Shown here: positions 50,340-61,858 of the stretch, one piece after another
Layout of the letters: every line of letters begins with the position of its first letter
How positions within the stretch are numbered: the first letter of the stretch is position 1
Origin: Acarospora socialis
Taxonomy: Eukaryota; Ascomycota; Lecanoromycetes; Acarosporales; Acarosporaceae
Assembly: GCA_025617375.2 (NCBI GenBank)
Contig: JAMYGW020000002.1
Span: 1,612,001 to 1,676,000 of the forward strand
Direction of reading: 5' to 3'
Length of the DNA: 64,000 bases
Program-made: the position numbers and the translations under genes
Notes under the pieces: model-generated
What the model was told of the DNA's origin: nothing
What the model saw: the letters and a program-made list of their open reading frames with translations, nothing else
Database searches by the model: none

Positions 50340-51530
50340 CTTTACATTTTAAACTCTCACAATAGCAGAATTCTCAGATACTAAGCTTTCACTTTTCTTT
50401 GTCAAATGACTTGTCTCTGTTTTGTCAACAGATTTAAAAAATATCTTAAATGTTGACTCTGATCATCATGATTGTTCTTATAAGTTGTTATATAATTTAA
50501 AGAAAATATCTAATAAGTACTTAAACAATTTAAAGACTGTACAAACACAAAAGAAACATCAAAAACTTATGAAGAATGAAGACTTCAGATGAATTGAATA
50601 TGCAAAGATGATAGATTGTGAAGCTGTAAAATGAAAAAGAGACATCATGAAGAAGTTAAAAGAATATAAAATTGCAGATTCTGCTGTACAGAAAATTATG
50701 AAAGAAAAGATGAAGAAAGAAGTCTTAAAGAAGTAATACAATTGTGAAATATTTAATAGATTTCAAGAATTATAATGCTCTATTATAACACTTTTAACTA
50801 TCTGTAGCTGTCTATTATGAAGATGAACTTAGAATTTGTTTGATGAAGCAGAAGAATTAAGCTTGAATTAATGAAAAGACTAAGAAGAAAAGATTATTTG
50901 CTGATGTTTTAACTCTGAAAGAAAAGTGTAAGTTTAAGAAATTACAGCAAGAGATATACTCTATATTGAAGTTTTATAGTTTCTCTGACTTTCTTTAGAA
51001 TATTGACAAAGATATCATCATCAATGAAAAGTACAACAATATCAATCAGCAGATTGACAAACATCTTACTGTTGTGATGAAACATCAAAAAAAAAATTAT
51101 TAATCTCACAGAAGAGCAGAAGCTACATAATGTTGAGAATTCTGATTCTGCAAAGACAATATGTCTTTTTTGTAGTGATGTTCTTAATTCTGAGCATATT
51201 GCTGATTATGATTATCTGTGAGTATTATATTGCTCAGTTATAATGCTTTGTGATTTTAACAGTAACTAGATACATTTAAGAGTCTGTAGTTGATCAAGAA
51301 GAAGAGAAAAAAAAGAGTGTTGTTGAAAATGCTGATAAAGCTTGTGTGATGAAGTTTGAAGATGAAAAGTTCTTGAATGATGATTCAATTGATGAATTTG
51401 TTATTGATGCAGCAATTGCTGATGTAAAAGATAATAAGAAGAAGAAAGATGAAGCTGAGAATGATGAAAATGATGAGAGTATTACAGATAAGAACAGTAA
51501 TGAGAAGAAAAATGAGTAATAAAGTAGTAC
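50340..51530 (+). pseudogene. hAT accessory gene remains, plus strand, unknown
   Basis: Lysine-rich reading frame fragments (for example DIMKKLKEYKIADSAVQKIM near 50.65 kb) with in-frame stops, followed at about 51.1-51.2 kb by CLFCSDVLNSEHIADYDY, a possible half zinc finger. An intron-like stretch with GTGAGT at the left and TTTTAACAG at the right lies at about 51219-51268. A Glu/Lys/Asp-rich tail ends near 51.52 kb. I do not recognise the protein. It precedes the transposase on the same strand and may be a DNA-binding partner; that is inference only. Confidence 0.45.
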
Positions 51531-51969
51531 ACAGTTTTGTGATGACTAAAGCTGTAAGATAGTAAGAGAATAATCAGAGATGTTTGTCAAATTGTTTATT
51601 TTTATATTCTTGATGATCAATTATCTGATTATGAATATGAATTGTTAATAATAGATTATTTCTCTTTAAAATATTGTGTCTAACATTATCACATAACATA
51701 GTATGAAGTTGTACTATAGAATTTTACATTAAATTATTTATTTCAATAATTAACATGTTATGCAGAGTAGCTTTCTCATTGATTTTATTATGTATAAATC
51801 ATATGAATTCTGTCTTTAACTCTTTTACTTGTGTAAATTTTGTGATCATATAACTAAATTCATATGAGAAAAAACTTACTAAGTTTCACAACACTCTTTA
51901 TATCTTACTATTGTTATATTATAACAAAACATTATCTACTCAATCAGCTTACTCTAAGAAATCATCATT

Positions 51970-54420
51970 ATGTCTTTATACAGTTCTTTCTTCAATCAGC
52001 TGACAAGTGACTCAGAAAGTTCTTTTATGAGTGCTTTTACTGATAAAGTTTGATCATCTCAACAGATACAATCACTTTCTTCAACTTTAATAAATGTGTT
52101 CAACTCAGAGTATGTTCTTTGAATTTCTGCAATGAAGCAAGAATTTTAAGAGTGATAAGAGACAATTATATGAAGTTAAGACACAGTTGCAAAAGTCAAA
52201 AAACATGTCTCAATACTGTAAAACAGTTCAAGTCACTCAGCAAATGTGATGAAAGACTTAATGTGATGTGTGTTAAGTGTCACAATATTATGAATCATTC
52301 AACATCAAATAATAATGAAACAACAATCATAAAACATCATCTGAAAAGCAACAGTTGTCAAAATGCAAGAAAATCATTAGAAAGACAGATTTCAATCTTT
52401 GCAGCACTGAATATCACTGTATGCTATGTTTTTCAATTATAACACTTTAATATAATGCTTACATCTGTGCAGACAGTTCAAAAAATCATTGTTAAATCAC
52501 TTAACTTTACTTCTGAAGTCTTTGATCAGCAGATTCTCTGATTCATTATAGTACTCAATTTGTTCTTTTGTGTGATTGAGCATTTAAAGTTTTGAAAGTT
52601 CATCTGAATATGTTGTGCTGAAATTAAGATTTCTGATTGAACAAAAGTTGTATAACTTCTCAAATATTGTGTTGTGAAAGTTCAAAAAAAATTCTTGCAG
52701 CACTTAAGTTGCAGATTAAAGTCTTTATTGTACTTGATGAATGAATCAATTTTAATCATCTTACATTTTTAGACATCACTGCATACTTCATCAATACTAA
52801 GTGAAAGTACAAAGAGATTCTTCTAGTGTTCAGAGAATTAAAGAGTCAATATAGTGATGAAAATTTAGTTGAGTATGTTCTTAAAATATTGAAGAAATGA
52901 AATTCAGCACATCAGTTGTTAGTGATTACAGTAGACAATGCTTTCAATAATTATACTTTAAAATATCATCTCAATCAACTTTTAAGTGCAAAGAATATAA
53001 TTTGAAGTGATGAAACTGAAATCATGAATTGTATAATGCATATTATTTAGCTTGCAGTCAATCAGCTACTCACATATTTGAAAATTAATGTCAAAAATGA
53101 TCACTCTACAACTACATTTGATGATAGTGAGCTACAAAAGTTCACATTTGAAAAGAACTACTTCTTTGATATCATACTGAAAAAGATCAGTAAATCTTTT
53201 GTAATACTTCATTATAATGCTTTATTTCAGTTCATTATTATGTTAACAACATGTTGATGAAGATTCATATGTTTGCTATTACAATCATGACATCATTACA
53301 GTGACTTAAGCTGTTCAAAGAATTGCAGAAGACAAATTTTTGTGATATGATTGAGAATGTGAGAACTTAATGAAACTCATTTTATGATATGCTAGACAGA
53401 GCATATAAACTATAAATCAAATTCTCTCAGTGAATAAAGTATCTGACTAGAACAACAAGCAGAATGAAGTTTCTCAAGTGTAATACAAGAGAATAACAAC
53501 ATATCAAGTACATACTGCATCTTCTGAAACACTTCAAAAATTGAACAGAGATTATGAATGTTATCAGTGAATTAATAATTCACAAGCTGTAATTCACATA
53601 CAACAATCTATTTAATCATCTCAAAAATCAGAACAAAACAATTAAGAAGTTTAAATTATTCTTTAATTCTGAGTTGCTGAATGCTATTGATGCATGTAAA
53701 AAAAAACTGACTCAGTACTATAAAAAGACAGAAGTCAATCATGAATTGTTCTGTAATCTTGAAGCAATATTGAATTTATACAACAAGTATAACATGTACA
53801 ATATAGACATTCTTCAATCTTCAATTCAAGCAATATATTAAGACTGACATATTTTTGTACAGAAAGATGACTGAAGAAATTTAGATGTAATTTATGAACT
53901 TAAGTTTCAAAAATACTACAGCATCAACTATCAGTATCTGAAAAATGAGTCATTAGATCAAGATTTAATCATACTTGATCTCAAAGAGAAAAAGACAATA
54001 ACTATGATGAGTTGCATGAAGAACATGAAAAAGCATTAAGATATATTTGTGAAGAAAGAACTTACAGATTATTTACAAAAGTCTTCAGTATCTGATGTGA
54101 ATATTTCAATTCTTAAGTACTGAAAGCTGATGAAGAAGTTGAAATCAGCAATAACTCAATTTGCAAAGAATATACTTGTGATTTCTGCAGCAAATGTTAA
54201 TGTTGAATGTTTATTCAACATGACTTAAGATGTCATCACATATCATTAAAATTGACTAAATTCAGAAATCATCAAGAAAATCATGCTGATCAAATATCAT
54301 AATATGTTTACATTTATGACAGAATTAATAAAGAGTCTTGAAGAGAAATCTGCATTAACAATAATTGTTAACAATGATGAAGAAGAATCTTCAGCAGATA
54401 AACTAAATTGAAAAGTAATT
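51970..54420 (+). pseudogene. hAT transposase, RIP-like mutated
   Basis: Plus-strand remnant with the domains in hAT order. A BED-type zinc finger is seen at about 52276-52363 (C-V-K-C, then HHLKSNSC). A likely intron runs from 52419 to 52472 (GTATGC...GTGCAG). The catalytic core follows near 52.77-53.0 kb (FLDITAYFINT, then VITVDNAFNNYTL, a match for the hAT D-N-A-x-N-N block). The C-terminal hATC dimerisation region is at about 54.1-54.3 kb (ANVNVECLFN and IKYHNMFTF). Many in-frame stops, nearly all TAA/TAG/TGA at former Gln, Arg and Trp codons, as expected from C-to-T and G-to-A mutation. A second short intron-like stretch with the TATAATGCTTTA motif lies near 53.18-53.23 kb. Certainly inactive. 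Confidence 0.85.
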
Positions 54421-55600
54421 AAATCTTGTACAGAGCTTTTATTGAATCAACTCTTCATTGATGATGATCTTTATGATGATAGTGATCAAAAGAACAACAA
54501 TAACTTCAAACTTTTCAACAGTGATTAAGATGAAAATGTTGATTCTAGACTTTACAACAGTGATTAAAATCAAAATTTAAACACTGAAGTGATACATTTG
54601 AGCATTATAAATATTATAAATTATGCAACATCAAGATATACAATCTTCAACAACAACTATAGTCATAAGTCAATAAACATCAGTTCAGAAGAAGAGCACA
54701 GAGCTTTTTTATTGAATATGCTATCTGCAGCAATTAATGTCTCAATTATTAATTTTATCTTTAATGATTTTACTATTATCAATTTTGTTGTTCAAAACAT
54801 CAGCTCAAACAATTCTGTTTAGAGCATCTTTACTGTTATTATACACACAGTTTTAAATACAACATTATGTCAGTCAAGAGACAGAAGTCTTCTTTATAAA
54901 TGAAGTAAACAATTATCAAAGACATCATTCTTACAGACAAAAGCACAGACACTGCACTTTAAGATTATCACTGCTTCAATATTAAGATCACATGAAACAC
55001 TTAATCTTTCATATATTAGTCACATCAGTGATTCTTTAAAGTCAAGAAAAATACACTCATTTTCATCTGAAGATAATGTTGATGTTTATAAATCTAAGTG
55101 ACATTGCTCTCAGTAAACTCTTGTTTCATTTTTTTCTAAAGTGTAAAGCAACATCACAAACAAAGAGTCTTGTTATTGAGCACATCATGAAATTGTTGTG
55201 AATTTTAGACAGAATACATGCACAGTGTTTTTATAAATTCACAGTGATTTCATTTCTATATTTACTATCTTACACAGTCTTGTCACAACTCTCATTTTTG
55301 CTGCATTCTCTAAATTAACTCATGACTTCATACTTTTCATGTCTGACAGACTAAGTCATACACATATATGTAGATATACTCTCATACTCTGCAATTCTTA
55401 AAAGAGTAATGTTGTTGAGTTATTTATAATGAACAACAATTACATTCTGAATCAACAGTATTGTATATATAAAAAGAAAAAATACACTTATGAAACTAAC
55501 TTTGAGTAAAGTATCAGACTTAAACTTGCTTACATATCAATAACAATGATCTTCAAAGTCTTTAATCTTCACTCAGAACATCATAGTTCAGTCTAGTTTT
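54421..55600. other. hAT internal region, no recognised gene
   Basis: Between the transposase end and the minus-strand accessory frames. A 77-codon plus-strand frame at 54589-54822 matches nothing I know. Otherwise broken short frames only. Confidence 0.45.
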
Positions 55601-57400
55601 ACACTTTTATTACTTTCATTCTTATCATCATTATAATGATCTTTCTTCTTCTTTTTCTCATCATCATTCTGTATGTTTTCTTTTATTTTTAAAATTTCTA
55701 TTTTTTCATCAGTATTATGTGCAGTGAACAGAGTCTGCTCTGTTAATGATTGAGTATTGAATTCTGTCTTAGTTTATAGATATATTAAATTAGTAAGAAC
55801 TTGATAAATGATTGTAAAAACATTATAATTAAGCAATATAAATATATCTGATCATTGTGTACATTGATCTTCTCACTTTTTGACTTTAAAAATGTAATCT
55901 GTGAAGTTCATTTGTTTAGTGAGAGTTCTAATACTAAAACAATACAAAATTAATATATTTTGTTTTCTTCTAAAACTGTCTTCTTAATGTTTGTTAATAC
56001 AACTTCACTGAGTTTAAAAAAGATGTATTCATCATTAATATTCTTATTCAGCATAATTCACTCAGAAACAGCTACTGTAACTATTTTTTCATTTTTATTT
56101 AATATTACTTTCACTTCTGCATTCTTATCTGCAGAAACATTGAAAATCACTGATAGCTGATATTTAGAAAGTGAAACAGCATCAGTAGCTGTTTTGAGAA
56201 GTATTATAAATGAGTGTTAGAAGTAAAATACATATTAATGATCTTCATTATCAGCTATATGTTTCAAATCAAGTATAATACTATTGAAAACTTACATAAC
56301 AAGATCTGAATTCTTGTCTTCTGCAACTATAAGCTCTTCATAGCTGTAGAACTGAATGATTTGCTTTTGATGCTTGACTACTATATATAAAGATTCTGTT
56401 CAGCAGTCTTGAATATTTTGATGAGTTTTTGCAATCTAATCACATTAACACAGTCTAGAACTCAAACAAATAAAACATATTTCTTCATCAGAAACTGCAG
56501 AAGAACTCTTTGCTTTAAGAAGCTCATATAGAGTTTGAGTTTCTTCAGTTTATATGATGAAGTTATTGTGCTTAACAGTGTTATTTTTCTTCTTTTGCTG
56601 AGTTATTGCATTCTGATTCATGAGAAAGATCATTATATATGAAGTTAAAGACTGTGTAAAACTAAAACAGTATGTTAATACTCATCATGTTCACTCTCTG
56701 CATATCTTTGAATCACAATTTTCTTTTTAATTTTGACTGTATACTTTGTCTTTTGAACATCATCTTTGAGCTTTTTATAGTCTGAATCATGCTTGAGATT
56801 CTGATTCACTTTATTCAATGCTTTATTATTTTCATTGTAAGTTTCTTCAATTTCATCATCTCTGAAGACATTGATTACTGAAGATTGTGATGAAGTAATT
56901 CTCTGAGTTGTAATAGAAGATAAAGAACTTGATTCAAAAAGTAATAAAGAGCTTCTCAATTCATGAATACATTTTAGTTTCTGACTTAGTACACTTTTTG
57001 TGTGTTATAATTGAGTGTTATATTAATTGAAGTTACTTACAAGATTTTACAATTAAAGAACTGCTGAATACATCTGAAGTATTTCTAAGAAGAACAGCAT
57101 TGAAAGTTAATTTAAAATAGTTAATTGATGCTTTCTATCATCTTCATCAATCAGTAAAGGTTTTTTTCTTTAGATGTGCAGCAATGTCTGAGATAAATAT
57201 ATTGATCTTATCAGTTTGTTTCTTCTTCTTCTTCTTGTCAGACTGAGATGATGAGTTTAGTGTATCAGTAAAGTGAATTCTTTTAAAAATAAATGCATTC
57301 AACATCATGTTAAATGAGTTTGATACTTGCAATTTTGCTATATTTACAGAGATAATCTTAACATTCTTTCTGTACTGTTCTGATGATGTACTTTTGAAAT
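55600..57400 (-). pseudogene. hAT accessory gene remains, minus strand, unknown
   Basis: Two longer minus-strand frames are 57332-57147 (with a DKKKKKKQTDK basic run) and 56959-56675 (acidic and coiled-coil-like, ending YAESEHDEY). Between them is an intron-like segment whose minus-strand donor is GTAAGT near 57.04 kb. Further left, near 55.6-55.7 kb, is an Asp/Lys-rich low-complexity segment. I do not recognise a family. Together they look like a multi-exon accessory gene transcribed opposite to the transposase. Confidence 0.4.
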
Positions 57401-57488
57401 AAAAGTCAGCATCTTATTTCTTCATGACTAATTTCATTTACATAATAACTGATTGAGTTCTTTTAAGTATATCTCAGTGATTTCTGAT

Positions 57489-58882
57489 GACTTTCTTCAA
57501 TCTTTTGATCTGATAACATTATATTGTTGTGTTATAAAAGAAACACAAGTACAGTGATGACTGTGTAATAATTAAAAAAAAGAATTTGTTGAAAACTGAA
57601 GACTCAAAAAGAAAAGATCAAAAGTTTTGTGAAAGAGAAAAAGTAAACTTGATTAAGCACTCATAGTATGGTTTGTTTATGTGAATGTTGTTATTTGTTG
57701 TGAATGAATGTGTAAATAACTTCAAAACAAACTACACAATTATTCAGAAATTTATCTAATAATTTTTCTATCTCAGACAACTACATACTTGATTTTATAA
57801 CACATTATGTACTGTTTGTAAAGTGTAGTAAAAGAAATAAAGTTAGTATTAATTTTTTTTCTAACATAGACATCACAACAGTAGTGAAACTGACATTCAA
57901 GTTATGTATTTAGCATTATGACATCAAAACAAAAACTAAAGTCAAGAAAGAAAGTCAAGCTGATAACAGAGATGATCAAAGAAATGAAGAAGAAATCTTC
58001 AATGAAAACTGTCTTTGAAAAAAAGATAAAGATATATGATGCAGAAATGACATCATAATTAAAGAGCAAAGAAGCTACAGTCAAACATAGTATCTTTTAA
58101 GAAGACAACTGAATTCTCAATAATTCTTCTTCATTCAAATCAATTGCTGCAAAAAAAGAGTCTAGTGAGTTACATAGTTTTTACAATCATATTATATTAT
58201 AATACTCAATTTTAACACTCTCTGACAAACTTTTACTATGTAGCAGCAATAATGTTGATAAGAGCTGCACTCTTTCAAGATTAATTAAGCAGCATTCTTT
58301 CTTCTGATCAGAGAAATAATTATTTAGTATAATTAGAACTTAAAATAACATCAATCAGCAATTATAAGTCTGCAAAAGACAAGTGAAGTATATCTTTATA
58401 CTTATTTTGAAAGTATAAAATCTCACATATTAAAATCTCTCTTCTATGACTTATATATTATATAGTTATGAAGCTACATAAGAAAAAGAATCTGATTATG
58501 ACAGCAGAATTGTGAAAGACAAAAACAATATTCAATATTTTTCAACTCTACTAAGAAAATGAACTGTTTACTAGTTAATGTACTTTAGTTCTGTATTAAA
58601 TATGTGATGTAATGAACAGATTATAATGCTCACATATAATGTTCATAAAACATACTGCAAACACATAGTTAAATAAAATAAGCTTTGCAGAACTATCATC
58701 AAATAGTTTTGTGTTAATAACATTTATCAATCAAATTCTGCTTAATTATCATGTATTAACTGATTTTAATCTAGTCTGATCTGTCAAGAAAAATCTGACT
58801 CAGCTCTGTCTAAAACTCAGTTCTGTTCAGAGCTGAGCTGAGTTTTAAAATCTGAACTCAGCTTAGCTTGATGATCACTTTA
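57489..58882. repeat. hAT right-end module, first copy (1.4 kb)
   Basis: Tandem direct repeat of 58891-60317, about 85-90% identical by eye over its length (shared starts GACTTTCTTCAATCT). It ends with a terminal-inverted-repeat copy CTTGATGATCACTTTA, the reverse complement of the left terminus type. Confidence 0.88.
57917..58165 (+). pseudogene. Lys-rich short frame in right-end module, copy 1
   Basis: It starts after an acceptor-like CATAG/TTTAG region and reads MTSKQKLKSRKKVKLITEMI at its start, rich in Lys and Met/Ile. It runs to a GTGAGT donor-like site near 58165. In-frame stops are present. The second module carries the same frame at about 59321-59570. Family unknown. Confidence 0.4.
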
Positions 58883-58890
58883 TATTTAGT

Positions 58891-60317
58891 GACTTTCTTC
58901 AATCTCTTGATTTGATAATGTTATATTGTTGTGTTATAAAAGAAACACAAGTATGTTGATGACTGTATGATAGTTTAAAAAAAAAATCTATAAAAAACTG
59001 AAGATTCAGAAAGAAAAGATCAGAAGTTTTGTGAAAGTGAAAAAGTAAACTTGACTAAGCATTCATAATATGATTTGTTTACATAAATGTTGTTGTTTGT
59101 TGTGAGTGAATCTGTAAATAACTTCAAAACAAACTACACAATTATTCAGAAAGTTTATCTCATGATTATTTTATCTCAGATAACTATATACTTGATTTTA
59201 AGACATGTTATGTACTGTTTGTAAAGTGTAGTAAAAGAAATCACATTAGTATTAATTTTATTTTTTAATATAGACATTATGAAAGTAGAGAAACTGACAT
59301 TCAAATTATGTATTTAGCATCATGACATCAAAATAAAAACTAAAGTCAAAAAAGAAAGTTAAGCTGATAACAGAGATGATCAAAGAAATTAAGAAGAAAT
59401 CTTTGATGAAAACTGTCTTTGAAAAAAAGATAAAATATATGATACAAAGATGACATCATAACTAGAGAACAAAGAAGCTGCAGTTAAATGTAATATCTTT
59501 TAAGAAGATGACTGAACTCTTAATAATTCTTTTTTATTTAAATTAATTGCTGCAAGAAAAGAATTTAGTGAGTTATATAGTTTCTGCAATCATATTATAT
59601 TATAATGTTCAATTTTAATGTTTTCTGACAAAATTCTACTATACAGCAGTAACAATGTTGACAAAAGCTGCATTCTTTCAAAATCAATCAAACAGCATTC
59701 TTTCTTCTGATTAGAGAAATAATTACTCAGTATAATTAGAATTTAAAGTGACATTAGTCAGCAATTACAAGTCTGTAAAAGATAAGTGAAGTATTTTTTT
59801 ATACTTATCTTGAGAGTATAAATTCTTATATATCAAAATCTCTCTTCTATGACTTATATGTTATATAGTTGTAAAGCAACATAAGAAAAAGAATCTGATT
59901 ATGACAGCAGAGTTGCAAAAGACAAAAATGATGTTTAATACTTTTTAGCTCTACTAAGAAAATGAACTTCTTACTAGTTAATATACTTTAGTTCTGTATT
60001 AGATATGTGATGTAATGAACAGTTTATAATGTTTACATATAATGTTCACAAAACATGCTGCAAACACATAGTCAAATAAAAAGTGCTTTGTGAAACTATC
60101 AACAAATAGTTTTGTGTTAGTAATATCTATCAATCAAATTCTGCTTAGTTATCATGTGCTAATTAAATTTAATTTAGTTTGAGCTGTCAAGAAAAACTCA
60201 GTTCAGCTCTGTTTGAAATCTGATTCTGTTCAGAGTTGAACTGAGTTGCAAAGTTGAGTTCAGTGAGCTGAATTGAGTTTCAAAATTCTGACTCAACTCA
60301 GCTCAATGACCACTCTA
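58891..60317. repeat. hAT right-end module, second copy (1.4 kb)
   Basis: Second copy of the module at 57489-58882. It ends with the true right terminus of the element, CAATGACCACTCTA, directly followed by the target-site duplication. The Lys-rich short frame is repeated at about 59321-59570, also broken. Confidence 0.88.
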
Positions 60318-60325
60318 CTTGATCT
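60318..60325. repeat. hAT target-site duplication, right copy (CTTGATCT)
   Basis: Identical to 47427-47434. Confidence 0.9.
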
Positions 60326-60427
60326 GCACATCAAGATGTTGTCAATATAAACAGTAACAATGAGATTGCTGATTAGAAACATGCTATTATCTGTGTGAAG
60401 ACATGTATAGTTGTTGTCAGCAAGAAA

Positions 60428-60432
60428 CTTGT
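60428..60432. repeat. Target-site duplication of the TRIM-like element, left (CTTGT)
   Basis: Five bases repeated exactly at 60922-60926, the usual length for LTR retroelements. Confidence 0.88.
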
Positions 60433-60540
60433 TGTTATGATTGTGTGCAACACACAACCTGCACATTCACTTATACATTCACTTAGAACCTGATCTCACA
60501 GTCAGGCAGGTCTTTTGTCTTAGTGATTAGATTCTCAACA
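60433..60540 (+). repeat. TRIM left LTR, 108 bp
   Basis: About 92% identical to 60814-60921. This copy has lost more CG, CC and GG steps than the right copy. Confidence 0.92.
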
Positions 60541-60813
60541 AATGGTAGCACCAACTGGCATCTATCAGCGCCAAATTTCTAAGTGTGGCACACCAAGAAA
60601 TGGCAGCCTGACCAGGTCACAAATGCTGAAAATTGCACTGAAAACTGCACTGAAGACAGCTTGTGCCTGAGTCTGTGGTTTGTGCCTGCAATTTGTGCCC
60701 ATTTGTGGCTCAAATCTGCCTTGAATGTGCATGCATTTGAGTCTGGATTGGGGTCTATTAGTATGGTGTTTTTGCTTGAGGGTGAGCGCTTTTCTTGCAA
60801 AGGTGGGGGCAGT

Positions 60814-60921
60814 TGTTATGGTTGCGCGCAACACACAACCTGCACATTCACTTATACATTCACTTAGAACCTGACCTCATGGTCAGGTGGGCCTTTTGTC
60901 TTAGTGATTAGATTCTCAACA
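60814..60921 (+). repeat. TRIM right LTR, 108 bp
   Basis: Direct repeat of 60433-60540, preceded by the purine tract and followed by the CTTGT target duplication (60922-60926). Confidence 0.92.
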
Positions 60922-61749
60922 CTTGTGCATTATCTCATATCATAGACAAGAAGACTGTTTTAGTTCATATAAGACTTTCTTCAGTCTGCACATCTTTTCT
61001 TTTTTCTTTTTGTATTTAGTGAGTTGTATCATGTACATCATCTCTTTCAAATCACTGTGCAAGAATGTCATCTTGACATTCATTTTTTTCAACTCATAGT
61101 TGTAGTATGCAGTGATAATAAAGATGATCTTGTAGATCATGAACTTAATGATGTTGATGAATGTTTTGTTGTAGTTGATGCTGAAATGTTACTTAAAGTC
61201 TTTGACAACTCACTGTGCTTTATACTGTATGATTGTGCTGTTAAAATTACATTTATAATGATAAACTCACTTCTCATGTAGAGTGTGATGATCTGAAGAT
61301 AATGTCATTAAATTTCATGTTGAATTAGTTTTCAAGAACTTAATCTCATCATTCATAGTCTGTTTTCAGTGCTTGAAACTGAAGCTCACAACAGTTTTGT
61401 GATAAATGTTGAGTTTGCTGTCTGACTGAACTTCAAGCTCATGCTTTTCTGTAATGTTAATGATGATGACATTAAGAAATGTATTATGAACAGCAAACAA
61501 GACAACAATGATCTCAAAACTGAATCTCAAGAGCTTTTTTTGTTTTCTGTCTGAGTGTCTTGATAGTATTGACACATTGATTGATGATTGTTGCTTTATT
61601 ATATTCTTTTTCTTGTTCTTTATCTTGTTGTTAAACTTCTTATTGTACTTCTTCAATTGAGACATTTCATTTGAAGATGTGTACAGTGATTTGTATGAAG
61701 ATGAGAAACTTTTTATGTTGAACATGAAAAACAAACACATCAATATTGA

Positions 61750-61858
61750 TAGTGCTTGTGTCTGATGCACAAGATGAGAAGCTTGTGATTGATGCACAAG
61801 ATAAGAAGTTTGTGATTGATGCACAAGATAAAAAGCTTGTGATTGATGTATGAGAGAA
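61750..61858. repeat. 27-bp tandem repeat in the copia-B linker
   Basis: Three to four copies of a unit with the core CTTGTGATTGATGCACAAGA. On the minus strand they give repeated LVHQSQA-like peptides between the integrase and reverse transcriptase regions. Confidence 0.75.

Larger units (their letters stand above)
47435..60317. mobile_element. Giant hAT-superfamily DNA transposon (12.9 kb), degenerate
   Basis: Bounded by a perfect 8-bp target-site duplication (CTTGATCT) and by terminal inverted repeats: the left end begins TAAAGTGACTATCAAG and the right end, read inward on the other strand, begins TAGAGTGGTCATTGAG. It interrupts the reverse transcriptase of copia-B. Inside are a hAT transposase remnant on the plus strand (51.97-54.4 kb), further accessory reading frames on both strands, two arrays of a 13-bp repeat in inverted orientation (48.14-50.33 kb) and a doubled 1.4-kb right end. 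Typical hAT elements are about 2.5-5 kb, so this one is exceptionally large. It is RIP-like mutated throughout and cannot be active as it stands. The intact terminal duplication shows it arrived by transposition as one unit, unless later insertions enlarged it. Confidence 0.85.
60433..60921 (+). mobile_element. TRIM-like miniature LTR element (489 bp), looks whole
   Basis: Two direct 108-bp terminal repeats (60433-60540 and 60814-60921) start TGTTATG and end CTCAACA, around a 273-bp non-coding interior, flanked by a 5-bp target-site duplication. The interior begins with AATGGTAGCACCAACTGG, in the primer-binding-site position, and ends with a purine tract (AAAGGTGGGGGCAG) just before the second repeat, so the + orientation is likely. 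No coding capacity, as expected for a terminal-repeat retrotransposon in miniature that depends on a larger element. It keeps many CG, CC and GG steps and is clearly younger than everything around it. The two LTRs differ at about nine positions, all transitions. Confidence 0.9.

Noticed and set aside
47435-60317. Large element as a Starship-type mobile element
   Set aside because: No tyrosine recombinase frame is seen at an end, whereas a hAT transposase, hAT termini and an 8-bp duplication are present.
60565-60867. Open frames of 73-94 codons in the TRIM interior
   Set aside because: They overlap on both strands, run into the terminal repeat and match no family. Chance frames in a non-coding element.
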